DNA of 64,000 bases from Rhodanobacter sp. DHG33 (lineage in GTDB: Bacteria; Pseudomonadota; Gammaproteobacteria; Xanthomonadales; Rhodanobacteraceae), in the NCBI RefSeq assembly GCF_014843005.1, contig NZ_JACYXM010000005.1, forward strand, positions 1 to 64,000, written 5' to 3'. Each line of letters opens with the position of its first letter. The stretch's first letter is position 1. Of this stretch, positions 36,079 through 45,604 are shown in pieces. Position numbers and translations under genes: made by a program. A model generated the notes under the pieces. The model saw only the letters and a program-made list of their open reading frames with translations. It was not told the DNA's origin and did not search any database.

Positions 36079-36882
36079 ATGTCCGCTCGCCTCGCCCTGA
36101 TCGCCTGCGCACTTTGCGTGCTGCAACCCGCCATTGCCGCGGAATCGATGCCCGCCAACGGCAACACCAACATCTGCCGACAGGCCCTGCCCACGATTCG
36201 CTCCATGTGGCTGCAGGACGTCTACGACGCTCCGCCCGCCGTCGCCGCGGTGATGGTCGATGCCATCGACGGCAAGCTGCCGCAGGTGCGCCGGGGTCTT
36301 GCCGCCCTGCCCGCCTCCGAGCAGGCGCGCTGGCGCCAGATCGCCATGCTCACCGCATCCAGCGCCTACCAGCCAGCCGTGGCCGACGGCCTGCTGGACG
36401 ATGGCGCGGCGGTGGATGCCCCGGCACTGCTGCCGCCGCTCAAGCAGGCCTTCTATCGCCAGACGCTCGATGCAGTGGGGCGCGACCCGCGTTTCGGAGG
36501 ACCGGCAACGGTCAAGACGCTGCAGGCGCAGGGTTTGACGGACAACAGCGCCAATCTTTTCGGACCGGCCCTGATCGTCGCCTCCAACTGCGACGACACG
36601 GCGACACTCGACGTGCTCCTGCGCCACCACGCCGACGTCATGGTCCGCGCCGCCGCTTCGCCGAAACCGGATGCCTCGCGCGGCCCATACGCCCTGACCA
36701 TAGCCGTCATCCAGGGCTACGCCGATGTCACGCAGCGCCTGCTCGACCATGGCGCCGATGCCTGCGCGAGCGACCGCCTCATCCGCAAACCCGGCGTCAC
36801 GCTCGCCTCCATCGGCAAGCGCAGCCACCTGCCCGATACGCTGATACGACGACTGGCCTGCCCCGCGACGGGTGCCCACTGA
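36079..36882 (+). CDS. Exported ankyrin-repeat-like protein, function unknown
   Basis: 267-aa protein with a signal peptide (cleavage after AIAA, about residue 21). The mature protein is helical. The C-terminal third resembles ankyrin repeats: a run ending DVLLRHHADV, then ALTIAVIQGYADVTQRLLDHGAD. Cysteines near 34, 180, 231 and 260 could form periplasmic disulfides. Start at 36079 from GAGGA about 9 nt upstream; the in-frame ATG at 36028 would place 17 residues before the signal. It follows the rho scar and is 111 bp upstream of the glutamate-cysteine ligase gene. No specific function is proposed. Confidence 0.7.
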   Translation: MSARLALIACALCVLQPAIAAESMPANGNTNICRQALPTIRSMWLQDVYDAPPAVAAVMVDAIDGKLPQVRRGLAALPASEQARWRQIAMLTASSAYQPAVADGLLDDGAAVDAPALLPPLKQAFYRQTLDAVGRDPRFGGPATVKTLQAQGLTDNSANLFGPALIVASNCDDTATLDVLLRHHADVMVRAAASPKPDASRGPYALTIAVIQGYADVTQRLLDHGADACASDRLIRKPGVTLASIGKRSHLPDTLIRRLACPATGAH

Positions 36883-36993
36883 CGCTGGCCCGGCAGCCAC
36901 CTGTACCGTCCCGTACAAAAATTTTCCGTCACCCCCTTTTCGTGGCCGCGTGGCGCCTCCATAGTCGGTGCTCCCCACCGCGAGGTTGCGCCC

Positions 36994-38361
36994 GTGTCCA
37001 TCCCCAGCGCCGTCAAGAGCACGCCCATCGAAGGGCGCCAGCAACTGATCGACTACCTCGCCGCCGGCGAAAAACCGCGCGAGGCCTGGCGCATCGGCAC
37101 CGAGCACGAGAAGTTCGGTTTCCGCACCGACGACCTGCGGCCGCCCACGTACGAAGGCGAGCGCGGCATCCGTGCCCTGCTGGAAGGCATCGCCGCGCAG
37201 CACGGCTGGGAGATTTCGCGCGAAGGCGAATTCCCGGTGGCGCTCGTCCGCGGCAAGGCCAACATCACGCTGGAGCCCGCCGGCCAGCTCGAACTCTCCG
37301 GCGCGCCGCTGGAAACCATCCACCAGACCTGTTGCGAGGTGAACAAGCACCTCGACGAGGTGCGCTCCATCGCCGACCCGATGGGCGTCGGCTTCCTCGG
37401 CATGGGCTTCCAGCCGAAGTGGCGGCGCGAGGAAATGCCGTGGATGCCCAAGGGCCGCTACAAGATCATGCGCGAATACATGCCCAAGGTCGGCGGCCTC
37501 GGCCTGGACATGATGACGCGCACCTGCACGGTGCAGGTGAACCTGGACTTCTCCAGCGAAGCGGACATGGTGAAGAAATTCCGCGCCAGCCTCGCCCTGC
37601 AGCCCATCGCCACCGCGCTGTTCGCCGATTCGCCGTTCACGGACGGACGTCCGAACGGCTACCAATCCTTCCGCTCGCACGTGTGGGAAGACACCGACGC
37701 CGACCGCACCGGCATGCTGGACTTCGTGTTCGAGGACGGCTTCGGCTACGAGCGCTACGTGGACTACGCGCTGGACGTGCCGATGTACTTCAGCTACCAG
37801 GACGGCCGCTACATCGACCTAGCCGGGCAGGACTTCAAGCGCTTCATGGCCGGCGAGCTCTCTGCAGCGCCGGGCGTAAAAGCCACCATGAAGGACTGGG
37901 CCGACCACCTCACCACCGCCTTCCCCGAGGTGCGGCTCAAGCAGTACCTGGAAATGCGCGGCGCCGACGGCGGTCCGTGGAACCGCCTGTGCGCGCTGCC
38001 CGCGCTGTGGGTGGGCCTGCTCTATGACGACGAGGCGCTGGATGCGGCGTGGGACCTGGTCAAGGATTTCTCCATGGCCGAGCGCCACGCGCTGCGCAAC
38101 GGCGTGCCGAAGGAAGCGCTGAAACTGCCCTTCCGCCACGGCACCGTGCGCGACCTCGCGAGCGAAACGCTGAAGATCGCCGCCCACGGCCTGGCGCGCC
38201 GGGCCAGGCTCAACCGCAACGACGCCGACGAACGCATCTACCTCGAGCCGCTGCTCGAAATCGTCGAAGCCGGCCAGACACCCGCCGAGCGCAAGCTGGA
38301 ACTCTTCCATGGCGCCTGGGGCGGCAGCGTGGACCCGGTGTTCAAGGAATTCGCGTATTGA
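36994..38361 (+). CDS. gshA: Glutamate-cysteine ligase, class II (plant-type)
   Basis: Catalyses ATP-dependent joining of glutamate and cysteine, the first step of glutathione synthesis. 455 aa, the size of the plant/alphaproteobacterial/Xanthomonad class rather than the E. coli GshA class. The hallmark GTEHEKFGF lies near residue 35; [23 protein letters not shown] and the [14 protein letters not shown] stretch follow, as in this family. GTG start at 36994 with GAGGT 7 nt upstream. A strong bidirectional terminator follows. Confidence 0.93.
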   Translation: MSIPSAVKSTPIEGRQQLIDYLAAGEKPREAWRIGTEHEKFGFRTDDLRPPTYEGERGIRALLEGIAAQHGWEISREGEFPVALVRGKANITLEPAGQLELSGAPLETIHQTCCEVNKHLDEVRSIADPMGVGFLGMGFQPKWRREEMPWMPKGRYKIMREYMPKVGGLGLDMMTRTCTVQVNLDFSSEADMVKKFRASLALQPIATALFADSPFTDGRPNGYQSFRSHVWEDTDADRTGMLDFVFEDGFGYERYVDYALDVPMYFSYQDGRYIDLAGQDFKRFMAGELSAAPGVKATMKDWADHLTTAFPEVRLKQYLEMRGADGGPWNRLCALPALWVGLLYDDEALDAAWDLVKDFSMAERHALRNGVPKEALKLPFRHGTVRDLASETLKIAAHGLARRARLNRNDADERIYLEPLLEIVEAGQTPAERKLELFHGAWGGSVDPVFKEFAY

Positions 38362-38369
38362 GCAACGTC

Positions 38370-38404
38370 CACGAAAAAGGCCGGCATCGCCGGCCTTTTT
38401 CGTG
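38370..38404. terminator. Bidirectional terminator between gshA and M3 peptidase genes
   Basis: A perfect 16-bp stem (38370-38385 / 38389-38404) with an ATC loop and five T residues in the descending arm on each strand. It serves two convergent genes. Confidence 0.9.
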
Positions 38405-38421
38405 GAGCGGAACGCGTCGAT

Positions 38422-40635
38422 TTACTTCTTCGGCGCATCCTTCAGGCCACGGTTCTCCAGCATCGGCTCGATGCTGGGATCCTGGCCGCGCCAGTCCTTG
38501 TAGAGCTTGGACAGTTCCACGGTATTGCCGCGCGAGAGGATCATGTCGCGGAAGCGCTGGCCGTTCTCGGCGGTGAGGCCACCGTGTTCCTTGAAGTTCA
38601 CGAAGGCATCGTCGGCCAGCATCTGCGTCCACAGGTAAGCGTAGTAGCCGGCGGAATAGCCGTTGCTCCAGATGTGCAGGAAGTAGCTGGAACGGTAGCG
38701 CGGCGGCACGTAGCTGAGGTCAACGCCGTCCTTCTTCAGCGACGCGGCCTCGAACTTGTCCGTATCCTGCTTGGGCGCGTCGGCGCCGAGCATATGCCAG
38801 TTCATGTCGAGCATGGCGGCGGCCACCAGTTCGGTCATGGCGTAGCCACTGTTGAACTTGCCGGCCTTCTGCATCTTGTCCACCAGCGGCTGCGGCATCG
38901 GCGCACCGGTCTGGTAGTTCTTGGCGAAGTTCGCGAACACTTTGGAATTGCTGGCCCAGTGCTCGTTGAACTGCGAGGGGAACTCCACGAAGTCGCGCGC
39001 GGTGGCGGTGCCGGACAGGGTGGGGTACTGCTCGTCGGCGAACATACCGTGCAGGGCGTGGCCGAACTCGTGGAACATGGTGACCACGTCGTCCCACGAC
39101 AGCAGCGCCGGCTGGCCCGCCGCAGGCTTGGTGAAGTTGGCGACGTTGTAGATCACCGGCTTGGTGCCCAGCAGCTTAGACTGGCCGACGAAGTTGTCCA
39201 TCCAAGCGCCGCCGTTCTTGTTGTCGCGCTTGAAGTAGTCGCAGTACCACAGCGCCAGCGACTTGCCGTCCTTGTCGAACACTTCGAACACGCGCACGTC
39301 CGGGTTGTACACCGGAATGTCATGGCGCTCCTTGAAGGTGAGGCCGTAGAGCTGGTTGGCGGCATAGAACACGCCGTTCTGCAGCACGTTGTTCAACTCG
39401 AAATACGGCTTGATCTGCGATTCGTCGAGGTCGTACTTGGCCTTGCGCACCTGCTCGGCGTAGTACTGCCAATCCCACGGCTCCAGCTTGAAGGTGGGCT
39501 GGTGCAGCGCGGCCTGGTCCTTGTCGATCTGCGCCTGGATCTCGGCGGCCTCCTGCTTGGCGCGGGCCACGGCGGCGGGCGCTAGCTTTTCCATGAAGCC
39601 CATCGCCGCTTCCGGCGTCTTCGCCATCTGGTCCTGCAGCGTCCACGCGGCGTAGTTCGGGAAGCCCAGCAACTTGGCCTCCTGCGCGCGCAGCTGCGCG
39701 AGCTGCTCGATGATGTCGCGCGTGTCGTCGGCGTTGCCCTTCTCGGCGCGGTTCCACGAGGCCTCGAACAGCGCCTTGCGGGTGTCGCGGTCGCTCAGGG
39801 ACTGCAGCGCCGGCTGCTGCGTGGTGTTCTGCAGCACGATCACCCACTTGCCGGCCAGCCCGCGATCCTTCGCGGCCTGCGCGGCGGCGGCAATGTCCTC
39901 GTCCGACAGCCCGGCCAGCTTGGCCTTGTCGTCCACCACCAACGCACCGTCCTTCGCGGCGGCGAGCAGCTTGTTGTTGAACTGCGCTTCCAGCGTGGAT
40001 TCCTGCTGGTTGAGCGCTTTCAGCTTGGCCTTGTCGGCATCGGACAGCTTGGCGCCGTTGTGCACGAACTGGCGGTAGGTCACTTCGACCAGGCGCAGCG
40101 ATTCGGGATCGAGGTTGAGCGTGGCGCGCGCGTCGTACACCTTCTGCACGCGGTCGAACAGCTTGCCGTCGAGGTACAGCGCGTCCATGTGTGCGGCAAG
40201 CTTGGGCGCCTCTTCCTCCTGCACCTTCTGCAGGGTGTCGTCGGTGTTGGCCGAAGTGACACCGTTGAACGTCTCCAGCACGCGGGTGAGCAGCGCACCG
40301 CTCTTCTCCAGCGCCACGTAGGTGTTCTCGAAGGTGGGCGCGTCGGAGTCGTCGGCGATCTTCTGCCATTCGGCGAGCTGGTCGGCCATCCCCTTCTCGA
40401 TCGCCGGCTGGTAGTCGCTGTCCTTGATCTTGTCGAACAGCGGCGCCTGGAACGGCAGCGTGCTGGCAGCGAAGAACGGATTGGCGGCGTTCGCATCGGC
40501 CACCGGCGCGGCGGCGCTCGCGGGCTTGGCCGGTGCGGTGGAAGCCGGCGCCGGCTGGCTGCCTTCGTTCGAACCCTGCGAGCAGGCGGCGAGGACGATG
40601 CTGGTGGCGATCACGAGAGTGCGTAAGCGAAGCAT
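38422..40635 (-). CDS. M3 family metallopeptidase, lipoprotein (Dcp-like)
   Basis: Zinc oligopeptidase of the thimet/peptidyl-dipeptidase family, 737 aa. It carries a lipobox LAAC (Cys18) and an Ala/Pro-rich linker before the catalytic domain, so it is periplasmic and membrane-anchored, unlike cytoplasmic E. coli Dcp. The zinc motif HEFGH is at about 522-526, with the downstream glutamate region and the conserved SGYAMTELVAAAMLD and YRSSYFLHIWSNGYSAGYYAY regions. It probably trims peptides in the periplasm. Start at 40635 with GGGA 9 nt upstream. Monocistronic. Confidence 0.93.
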   Translation of the reverse strand: MLRLRTLVIATSIVLAACSQGSNEGSQPAPASTAPAKPASAAAPVADANAANPFFAASTLPFQAPLFDKIKDSDYQPAIEKGMADQLAEWQKIADDSDAPTFENTYVALEKSGALLTRVLETFNGVTSANTDDTLQKVQEEEAPKLAAHMDALYLDGKLFDRVQKVYDARATLNLDPESLRLVEVTYRQFVHNGAKLSDADKAKLKALNQQESTLEAQFNNKLLAAAKDGALVVDDKAKLAGLSDEDIAAAAQAAKDRGLAGKWVIVLQNTTQQPALQSLSDRDTRKALFEASWNRAEKGNADDTRDIIEQLAQLRAQEAKLLGFPNYAAWTLQDQMAKTPEAAMGFMEKLAPAAVARAKQEAAEIQAQIDKDQAALHQPTFKLEPWDWQYYAEQVRKAKYDLDESQIKPYFELNNVLQNGVFYAANQLYGLTFKERHDIPVYNPDVRVFEVFDKDGKSLALWYCDYFKRDNKNGGAWMDNFVGQSKLLGTKPVIYNVANFTKPAAGQPALLSWDDVVTMFHEFGHALHGMFADEQYPTLSGTATARDFVEFPSQFNEHWASNSKVFANFAKNYQTGAPMPQPLVDKMQKAGKFNSGYAMTELVAAAMLDMNWHMLGADAPKQDTDKFEAASLKKDGVDLSYVPPRYRSSYFLHIWSNGYSAGYYAYLWTQMLADDAFVNFKEHGGLTAENGQRFRDMILSRGNTVELSKLYKDWRGQDPSIEPMLENRGLKDAPKK

Positions 40636-40750
40636 GCGAAATTCCCGATGGGTGCGCGCGAGGCGCGAACAGAAAAGAAACTGGCCGCCGAATGTAACGA
40701 CAGCGCCGCGGCTCCGCCAGCCGCAGCGCAGCGAAAACGGCGGGCGCGGA

Positions 40751-41101
40751 TCAGGCGGGACGCACGTCGCGCAACTGCCACGCCGAGCCGATCAGCCAGT
40801 TCAGGCGCTGGCGCAGCAGGCCCATCGGCAGGCTGGTGAGCACATCCGCCTCGACGTGCAGGTCGACCACACGTGCCTGCACCTGTGCCTGCGTATCGGT
40901 GGTGCCCAGCGACGGATCGACTGCGTCCGGATCCGGCTGCGCCGCCTGCCAGCGCTCGAACAACGTGCGGGTGCGCAGCGCCTCCTGCAGGGCGGCGGCG
41001 AAATCGGCGGGGCCGGCACCATCCCAGCTCAAGGCCGCATCGCTGCCGCGCGCATGCACGAGGTCGGCGATGGTGAGGTAATAGTGGTTGCGGCTGCTCA
41101 T
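40751..41101 (-). CDS. Conserved hypothetical protein downstream of bioD
   Basis: 116-aa soluble protein with no signal peptide and no family that I recognise. It is acidic and helical, begins MSSRNHYYLTIADLV and has a central QAQVQARVVDLHVEADVL stretch. It reads as a small single domain. Ribosome-binding site AAGGAGG about 4 nt upstream of the ATG is strong, so it is well translated. It begins 17 nt after the bioD stop, as the last gene of the TMEM175-bioD transcript. Confidence 0.75.
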   Translation of the reverse strand: MSSRNHYYLTIADLVHARGSDAALSWDGAGPADFAAALQEALRTRTLFERWQAAQPDPDAVDPSLGTTDTQAQVQARVVDLHVEADVLTSLPMGLLRQRLNWLIGSAWQLRDVRPA

Positions 41102-41118
41102 GGACCCTCCTTGTGAAC

Positions 41119-41799
41119 TCAGCTTGCCAGGACGGTGAGTTCGATTTCCGTGAAAGCCTGCGCCGGCGCCACGCCATATGGCAACACGCCGAGGCAGGGC
41201 GCAGGCAAAAGCTCGCGCAGGGTGGCGAGATTCTCCTCCACCGCCTCCATCGCGGGATCGACGCGGTTGGCGATCCACCCGGCAAGCCGGCAGCCATCGG
41301 CGCGCACCGCCTCCGCGCTGAGCAGCGCATGGTTGAGGCAGCCCAGCCGCAAACCCACCACCAGGATCACCGGCAAGCCCCATTGCCCGGGAATGTCGGA
41401 GGCGAACAGACCCGGTGCCAGCGGCACCCGCCAGCCGCCCACGCCTTCCACCACCACGGCATCGTGCCCGGCGCACAGCACATCGAACGCAGTGCGCAGG
41501 GGCGGCAACGCGATCGTCGCGCCCTCATGCGCCGCCGCGAGGTGCGGCGACAAGGCATCGCGCAGCGCCACCGGGTTGCTGTGCTCGTACGGCGGCAACG
41601 GTGCGCTGCTGGCGTCGCGCAAGGCCAGCGCGTCTTCGTTCCGCAGGCCGTGCGCCGTTTCCATGCAGCCGCTGGCGACCGGCTTCATGCCGGTGGCGCG
41701 AAGATCCGCCGCACGCAAGGCATGCAACAGCGTGCAGGCGGCATGCGTCTTGCCAATGCCGGTGTCGGTGCCGGCGATGAACCATGCGGCAGCCGTCAT
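41119..41799 (-). CDS. bioD: Dethiobiotin synthase
   Basis: Forms dethiobiotin from 7,8-diaminopelargonate, CO2 and ATP. 226 aa (E. coli 225). P-loop GTDTGIGKT at residues 10-18 and the MKPVASG lysine are present, along with VEGVGGW (metal/ATP). No other biotin genes lie in this window. Its ATG overlaps the stop of the preceding channel-like gene (ATGA at 41796-41799), so the two are translationally coupled. Confidence 0.95.
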   Translation of the reverse strand: MTAAAWFIAGTDTGIGKTHAACTLLHALRAADLRATGMKPVASGCMETAHGLRNEDALALRDASSAPLPPYEHSNPVALRDALSPHLAAAHEGATIALPPLRTAFDVLCAGHDAVVVEGVGGWRVPLAPGLFASDIPGQWGLPVILVVGLRLGCLNHALLSAEAVRADGCRLAGWIANRVDPAMEAVEENLATLRELLPAPCLGVLPYGVAPAQAFTEIELTVLAS

Positions 41800-42500
41800 G
41801 CCGCGCGCGCCAGCTCCCGGCGCGACCAGTTGCCCGTGATCCAGTACACCGCCGTCAGCAGCGCGTAGAGGCATCCGGGCACTGCGCTCCAGGCCCCGCT
41901 GACCGGTAGAACCAACGCTGCCACCAGCGAAATCAGCGCCACCAGCATCGAGCCCAGCTGGATGTAATAGACCTCCCGCGCCTCGATGTGCTCCACGCGT
42001 CCGCCCTGCATGCGCCGGATGCTGTGCCGGTACAGGCAGGCCAGGCAGCCTGCCATGCAGCCGTAGGCCAGGCCATAACAGATGTAGAGCGCCTTCACCT
42101 GCGAAACGCTGGTGATCTGGGGCGCCTCGGGCATGTCCGCGTGCGCGAAGGCCGCGTAAATCGCGTTGAACATCGACGAGAACAGCATATCGAGCGGATA
42201 CACGAAGATCAGGGCGAAGAACACCAGCGCCAGGCTCAGCACGATGCTGAAGGTGTCGTGCGTGCGGAACCGGTCGCGCCATTGCACATGCCGGTGCCAG
42301 AACAGCATCAGCGTCGCGAAACTGCAGGCAAAGGCGGGGATCCGGCTCAGCGCCACCATCAGGTCGTGCAGGCTGTGTGGAACCTCGGCGCCCGCGATCG
42401 CCAGCACGCTTACCGCGAAAGCGAAGACGGCATCGATGAAACCGTCCAGCCGGTGCGCCTCGATGCGCCCTTCCCGTGCCGTCTCACGCTGCCCACTCAT
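41796..42500 (-). CDS. TMEM175/DUF1211 family membrane protein
   Basis: 234-aa integral membrane protein with about six helices. The first helix begins HRLDGFIDAVFAFAVSVL, the DUF1211 pattern in which bacterial potassium-channel homologues of TMEM175 have RxxxFSD. Here FSD reads FID, so ion conduction is uncertain. Start at 42500 chosen from AGGGGA upstream; the ATG at 42536 lacks support. It overlaps bioD by 4 nt, and no functional link with biotin synthesis is known to me. Confidence 0.75.
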   Translation of the reverse strand: MSGQRETAREGRIEAHRLDGFIDAVFAFAVSVLAIAGAEVPHSLHDLMVALSRIPAFACSFATLMLFWHRHVQWRDRFRTHDTFSIVLSLALVFFALIFVYPLDMLFSSMFNAIYAAFAHADMPEAPQITSVSQVKALYICYGLAYGCMAGCLACLYRHSIRRMQGGRVEHIEAREVYYIQLGSMLVALISLVAALVLPVSGAWSAVPGCLYALLTAVYWITGNWSRRELARAA

Positions 42501-42574
42501 GCGATTCCCCTTGTGCGTAAGCCGTCGATATCCCATCTTGTCGCATCAGTCTGCAACAACCGGGCCGCTCCGTC

Positions 42575-43066
42575 ATGTTCGAAATCAAGACCAACCACGC
42601 CACCAGCAAGCACGAGCATTACGCCGACCTCGCGCAACAGGCGCGCGGCCTGCTCGCCGGCGAAAGCAACCTGGTCGCGAACGCGGCGAACTTTTCCGCC
42701 CTGGTGTTCCACAGCCTGCCCGACCTCAACTGGTGCGGCTTCTACCTGTACGACGGCACCGAGCTGGTGGTCGGCCCGTTCCAGGGCAAGCCCGCCTGCA
42801 TCCGCATCGCGCTGGGCAAGGGCGTGTGCGGTACCGCAGCGCAGACAGGGCAGACCCAGCTGGTGCGCGACGTCAACGCCTTCGACGGCCACATCGCCTG
42901 CGACGCTGCCTCGCAATCGGAAATCGTGGTGCCGCTGGTGAAGGCCGACGGCAGCCTGCTGGGCGTATGGGACGTGGACAGCCCGGTGATCGCGCGCTTC
43001 GACGCCGACGACCGCGCCGGCATGGAGGCGCTGTGCGCGGTGTTCATGGAGCACCTGGCGGCCTAG
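42575..43066 (+). CDS. msrC: Free methionine-(R)-sulfoxide reductase (GAF domain)
   Basis: Thioredoxin-linked repair enzyme that reduces free methionine R-sulfoxide. It is a single GAF domain of 163 aa (E. coli YebR 165). All three functional cysteines are in register with the E. coli enzyme: Cys75 (KPACIRI), Cys85 (KGVCGTAA) and Cys109 (HIACDAAS), corresponding to Cys84, Cys94 and Cys118. It has its own short upstream region, divergent from the TMEM175 gene, and converges with engB. Confidence 0.92.
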   Translation: MFEIKTNHATSKHEHYADLAQQARGLLAGESNLVANAANFSALVFHSLPDLNWCGFYLYDGTELVVGPFQGKPACIRIALGKGVCGTAAQTGQTQLVRDVNAFDGHIACDAASQSEIVVPLVKADGSLLGVWDVDSPVIARFDADDRAGMEALCAVFMEHLAA

Positions 43067-43089
43067 CCGCGCACTTCGCTCCGCCGGCA

Positions 43090-43722
43090 TCACCCGCGCG
43101 GCGTGCGCAGCAATTCCGCCACGCGCTCGCGCGCATCCCCCACGCCGGTACCGGCGGGCGAGGAAAACACCTGCGCGGTGGCATGCAGGCCGTCCGGGAA
43201 ACTCTCGCGCATCGCCGCCAGCGCCTGCGCGGCCTGGTTGCGCGACAGCTTGTCGGCCTTGGTCAGCAGGAGGTGGCAAGGCAGACCAGTGGCGAAGCAG
43301 AAGTCCAGCATCATCCGGTCGAACTCCTTGAGCGGATGGCGGATGTCGGCGATCAGCACCACGCCGCGCAGGCTTTGCCGGCGATGCAGGTAAACGTCGA
43401 TTTCCTGCCTCCAGTGCGCGCGCAGTTCCTCGGGCACCTTGGCGTAGCCGTAGCCGGGCAGGTCGATCAGGCGCGCGACTAGCGGCGCCTCGCCTGCGCC
43501 CTGCACCAGCGGCGGCAGCGCGAACGCCACCATCTGCTGGGTACGGCCCGGGGTCTTGGAGGTGCGCGCCAGCCCCTTGTGGCCAGTCAGCGCGTTGAGC
43601 GCGCTGGACTTGCCCGCATTGGAACGGCCGGCGAACGCCACCTCGGCACCTTGATCGGCGGGTAGTTGGTTGACGCGGTGGGCGGCGAGTACGAAATGCG
43701 CGCCTTGCAGTGGATTGGACAT
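43090..43722 (-). CDS. engB: Ribosome biogenesis GTP-binding protein EngB/YsxC
   Basis: Essential GTPase for assembly of the large ribosomal subunit, 210 aa. GTPase motifs are G1 GRSNAGKS (32-39), G3 DLPG (87-90) and G4 TKAD. The start at 43722 was chosen as the family start; in-frame sequence is open further upstream to 43929 but shows no homology. Divergent from the cytochrome c4 gene, as in many gammaproteobacteria. Confidence 0.95.
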   Translation of the reverse strand: MSNPLQGAHFVLAAHRVNQLPADQGAEVAFAGRSNAGKSSALNALTGHKGLARTSKTPGRTQQMVAFALPPLVQGAGEAPLVARLIDLPGYGYAKVPEELRAHWRQEIDVYLHRRQSLRGVVLIADIRHPLKEFDRMMLDFCFATGLPCHLLLTKADKLSRNQAAQALAAMRESFPDGLHATAQVFSSPAGTGVGDARERVAELLRTPRG

Positions 43723-43829
43723 GGTTTGACCGGAGCGCGAAGGCATGGGGATAATCCGATGGTTTCTGCCCGTGGCGCCGATACCGACCGGCGATGGCAG
43801 CCTTCGACAGTTTCTGAGAGGGGAAGTGT

Positions 43830-44615
43830 ATGGGTTTTCGGTTCGCAGGTTTTCGACCCGCTGCGTTGGGCTCCGCCGCAGCCCTGCTCTTCGCCTTGAC
43901 CGCGGGTGCGGCGATGGCGCAGTCCGCACCGGCCAAGGCCGCTACGACCGCCCATCCTGCCGCCGCCGCTTCGGCCGCGCCGGCACCCGCCGCTGCCGCG
44001 GCCACTGCCGAGACGGCGACCAAGCCGGGCGATGCCACCGCGGGCCAGGGCAAGGCCGCCGCCTGCGGTGCCTGCCATGGCATGGACGGCAACTCCACCG
44101 ACCCGCAGTACCCCAAGCTGGCCGGCCAGAGCGAGCAGTACATCGCCCACCAGCTCGAGAACTTCAAGAGCGGCAAGCGCCAGAACCCGATCATGCTGGG
44201 CATGGCCACGCCGCTGTCCGAACAGGACATGCACGACATCGGCGCGTACTTCGCCAGCAAGACCGCGCTGCCCGGCGTGGCCGACCAGGCGCTGGTCGAG
44301 CACGGCCAGCAACTGTTCCGCGAGGGCGACGTGAAGCGCGGCATCCCTGCCTGCATGGCCTGCCATAGCATCGACGGCCGCGGCAATCCCGGCGCGGAGT
44401 TTCCGCAACTGGCGAGCCAGCATGCCCAGTACATCGAATCCGTGCTGAAGGCCTGGCACGACGGCGGCGCCTGGGGCACGGATGCGCACTCGCAGATCAT
44501 GCCCGGCATCGCCCAGAAGCTGGACGCCGGCGACATCACCGCCGTGGCCAGCTACATCGAAGGCCTGCACCCCGCCACCGCCGGCGACCTGCCACAGCCT
44601 TCCGCCACTCCCTGA
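43830..44615 (+). CDS. Cytochrome c4 (diheme)
   Basis: Periplasmic diheme electron carrier to terminal oxidases, 261 aa. The signal peptide ends AMA (about residue 30), then an Ala/Pro linker to about 65. Heme motifs are CGACH (79-83) and CMACH (175-179), with axial-methionine regions following each. GAGGGGAAG lies upstream of the ATG. The two dsbA genes follow on the same strand (68-bp and 42-bp gaps), suggesting a shared periplasmic redox operon. Confidence 0.93.
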   Translation: MGFRFAGFRPAALGSAAALLFALTAGAAMAQSAPAKAATTAHPAAAASAAPAPAAAAATAETATKPGDATAGQGKAAACGACHGMDGNSTDPQYPKLAGQSEQYIAHQLENFKSGKRQNPIMLGMATPLSEQDMHDIGAYFASKTALPGVADQALVEHGQQLFREGDVKRGIPACMACHSIDGRGNPGAEFPQLASQHAQYIESVLKAWHDGGAWGTDAHSQIMPGIAQKLDAGDITAVASYIEGLHPATAGDLPQPSATP

Positions 44616-44683
44616 TCGACGACTACGGCGGCACCGGCCGCGGCCGGAGCCTGCCATTGCTCTACCCACCCCGAGGTAATTCC

Positions 44684-45562
44684 ATGTTGAAGCGTCTGCC
44701 GTTCCTGTGCGCCGCCCTGCTGGCGCTGACCGCCTGCGGCCAATCCTCCGACAACGGCACCGCGGCGCCGAGCACGCCTGCGGCCACTAGCTCCGCCGCC
44801 AAGCCTGCCGCGACTGCGCCGGCACCGGCCAGCACTGCAGCCGCCCAACCGGCTGCGAGCGCCAGCGCCGCCGCACCGGCCGCGGCAGCCACGGCGACGG
44901 CCGCCGCCAAGCCCGCGGCCTCGGCCCTGCCCTTCGTGGACAACGGCCAGTTCGTCGAAGGCAAGGATTACTACCGCATCGACCCGGCCCAGCCCAAGTA
45001 CATCCCCACCGACAAGATCGAGGTGCTGGAGGTGTTCTCCTACGCCTGCCCGGCCTGCAACGCCTTCCACGGCTTCATGGACCAGATCGAGAAGAGCCTG
45101 CCCGCGAACGCCGTGGTGCACTACCTGCCCTCGTCGATGCGCCCCGACGAAAACTGGGTGGTCTACCAGCGCGCGTACTTCGCCGCCGAGGCGCTGGGCG
45201 TGCGCGCCAAGGCCCACGACGCGTTCTACGACGCCACCTGGAAGACCGGCGAAACGGCCACCTACGACCTTTCCACCGGCCAGCCCAAGCCCAAGGGCGC
45301 GTGGCCCACGATCGAGGACATCGCCAAGTTCTATGCCAAGTTCGGCGTCGATCCCAAGGAGTTCGTGGCGGTGGCCAACTCCTTCTCGGTGAACACCAAG
45401 ATGAAGCAGGCCGACGACATGCAGAAGGCCTACGGCGTGAACGAAACCCCCAACCTCGTGGTCGATGGCAAGTACCGCGTCTCGCCGCACGACGCAGGCG
45501 GGGCGCAGCGCACGATCCAGGTGATCCAGTGGCTGGTCGCCAAGGAAGCCGCCGGCAAGTAA
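44684..45562 (+). CDS. dsbA: DsbA-family thiol:disulfide oxidoreductase, lipoprotein (copy 1)
   Basis: Periplasmic disulfide oxidase, 292 aa. Unlike soluble E. coli DsbA it has a lipobox LTAC (Cys18), followed by a linker of about 60 residues that is nearly all Ala, Pro, Ser and Thr (19-82). The thioredoxin-fold active site is CPAC (122-125), and the cis-proline lies in NETPNLVVDG. The start at 44684 has GAGGT 7 nt upstream. It lies between cytochrome c4 and a second DsbA. The CPxC dipeptide favours an oxidase role; the exact partner (DsbB) is not in this window. Confidence 0.9.
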   Translation: MLKRLPFLCAALLALTACGQSSDNGTAAPSTPAATSSAAKPAATAPAPASTAAAQPAASASAAAPAAAATATAAAKPAASALPFVDNGQFVEGKDYYRIDPAQPKYIPTDKIEVLEVFSYACPACNAFHGFMDQIEKSLPANAVVHYLPSSMRPDENWVVYQRAYFAAEALGVRAKAHDAFYDATWKTGETATYDLSTGQPKPKGAWPTIEDIAKFYAKFGVDPKEFVAVANSFSVNTKMKQADDMQKAYGVNETPNLVVDGKYRVSPHDAGGAQRTIQVIQWLVAKEAAGK

Positions 45563-45604
45563 GCCGGCGCATCGCATCCCTACCGTCTTGCCGAGCACTC
45601 ACCG

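Noticed and set aside
44759-44930. Ala/Pro/Ser/Thr-rich run in the first DsbA as a possible frameshift or sequencing artefact
   Set aside because: The frame stays open with a normal signal before it and a normal thioredoxin fold after it; a flexible lipoprotein linker explains it.
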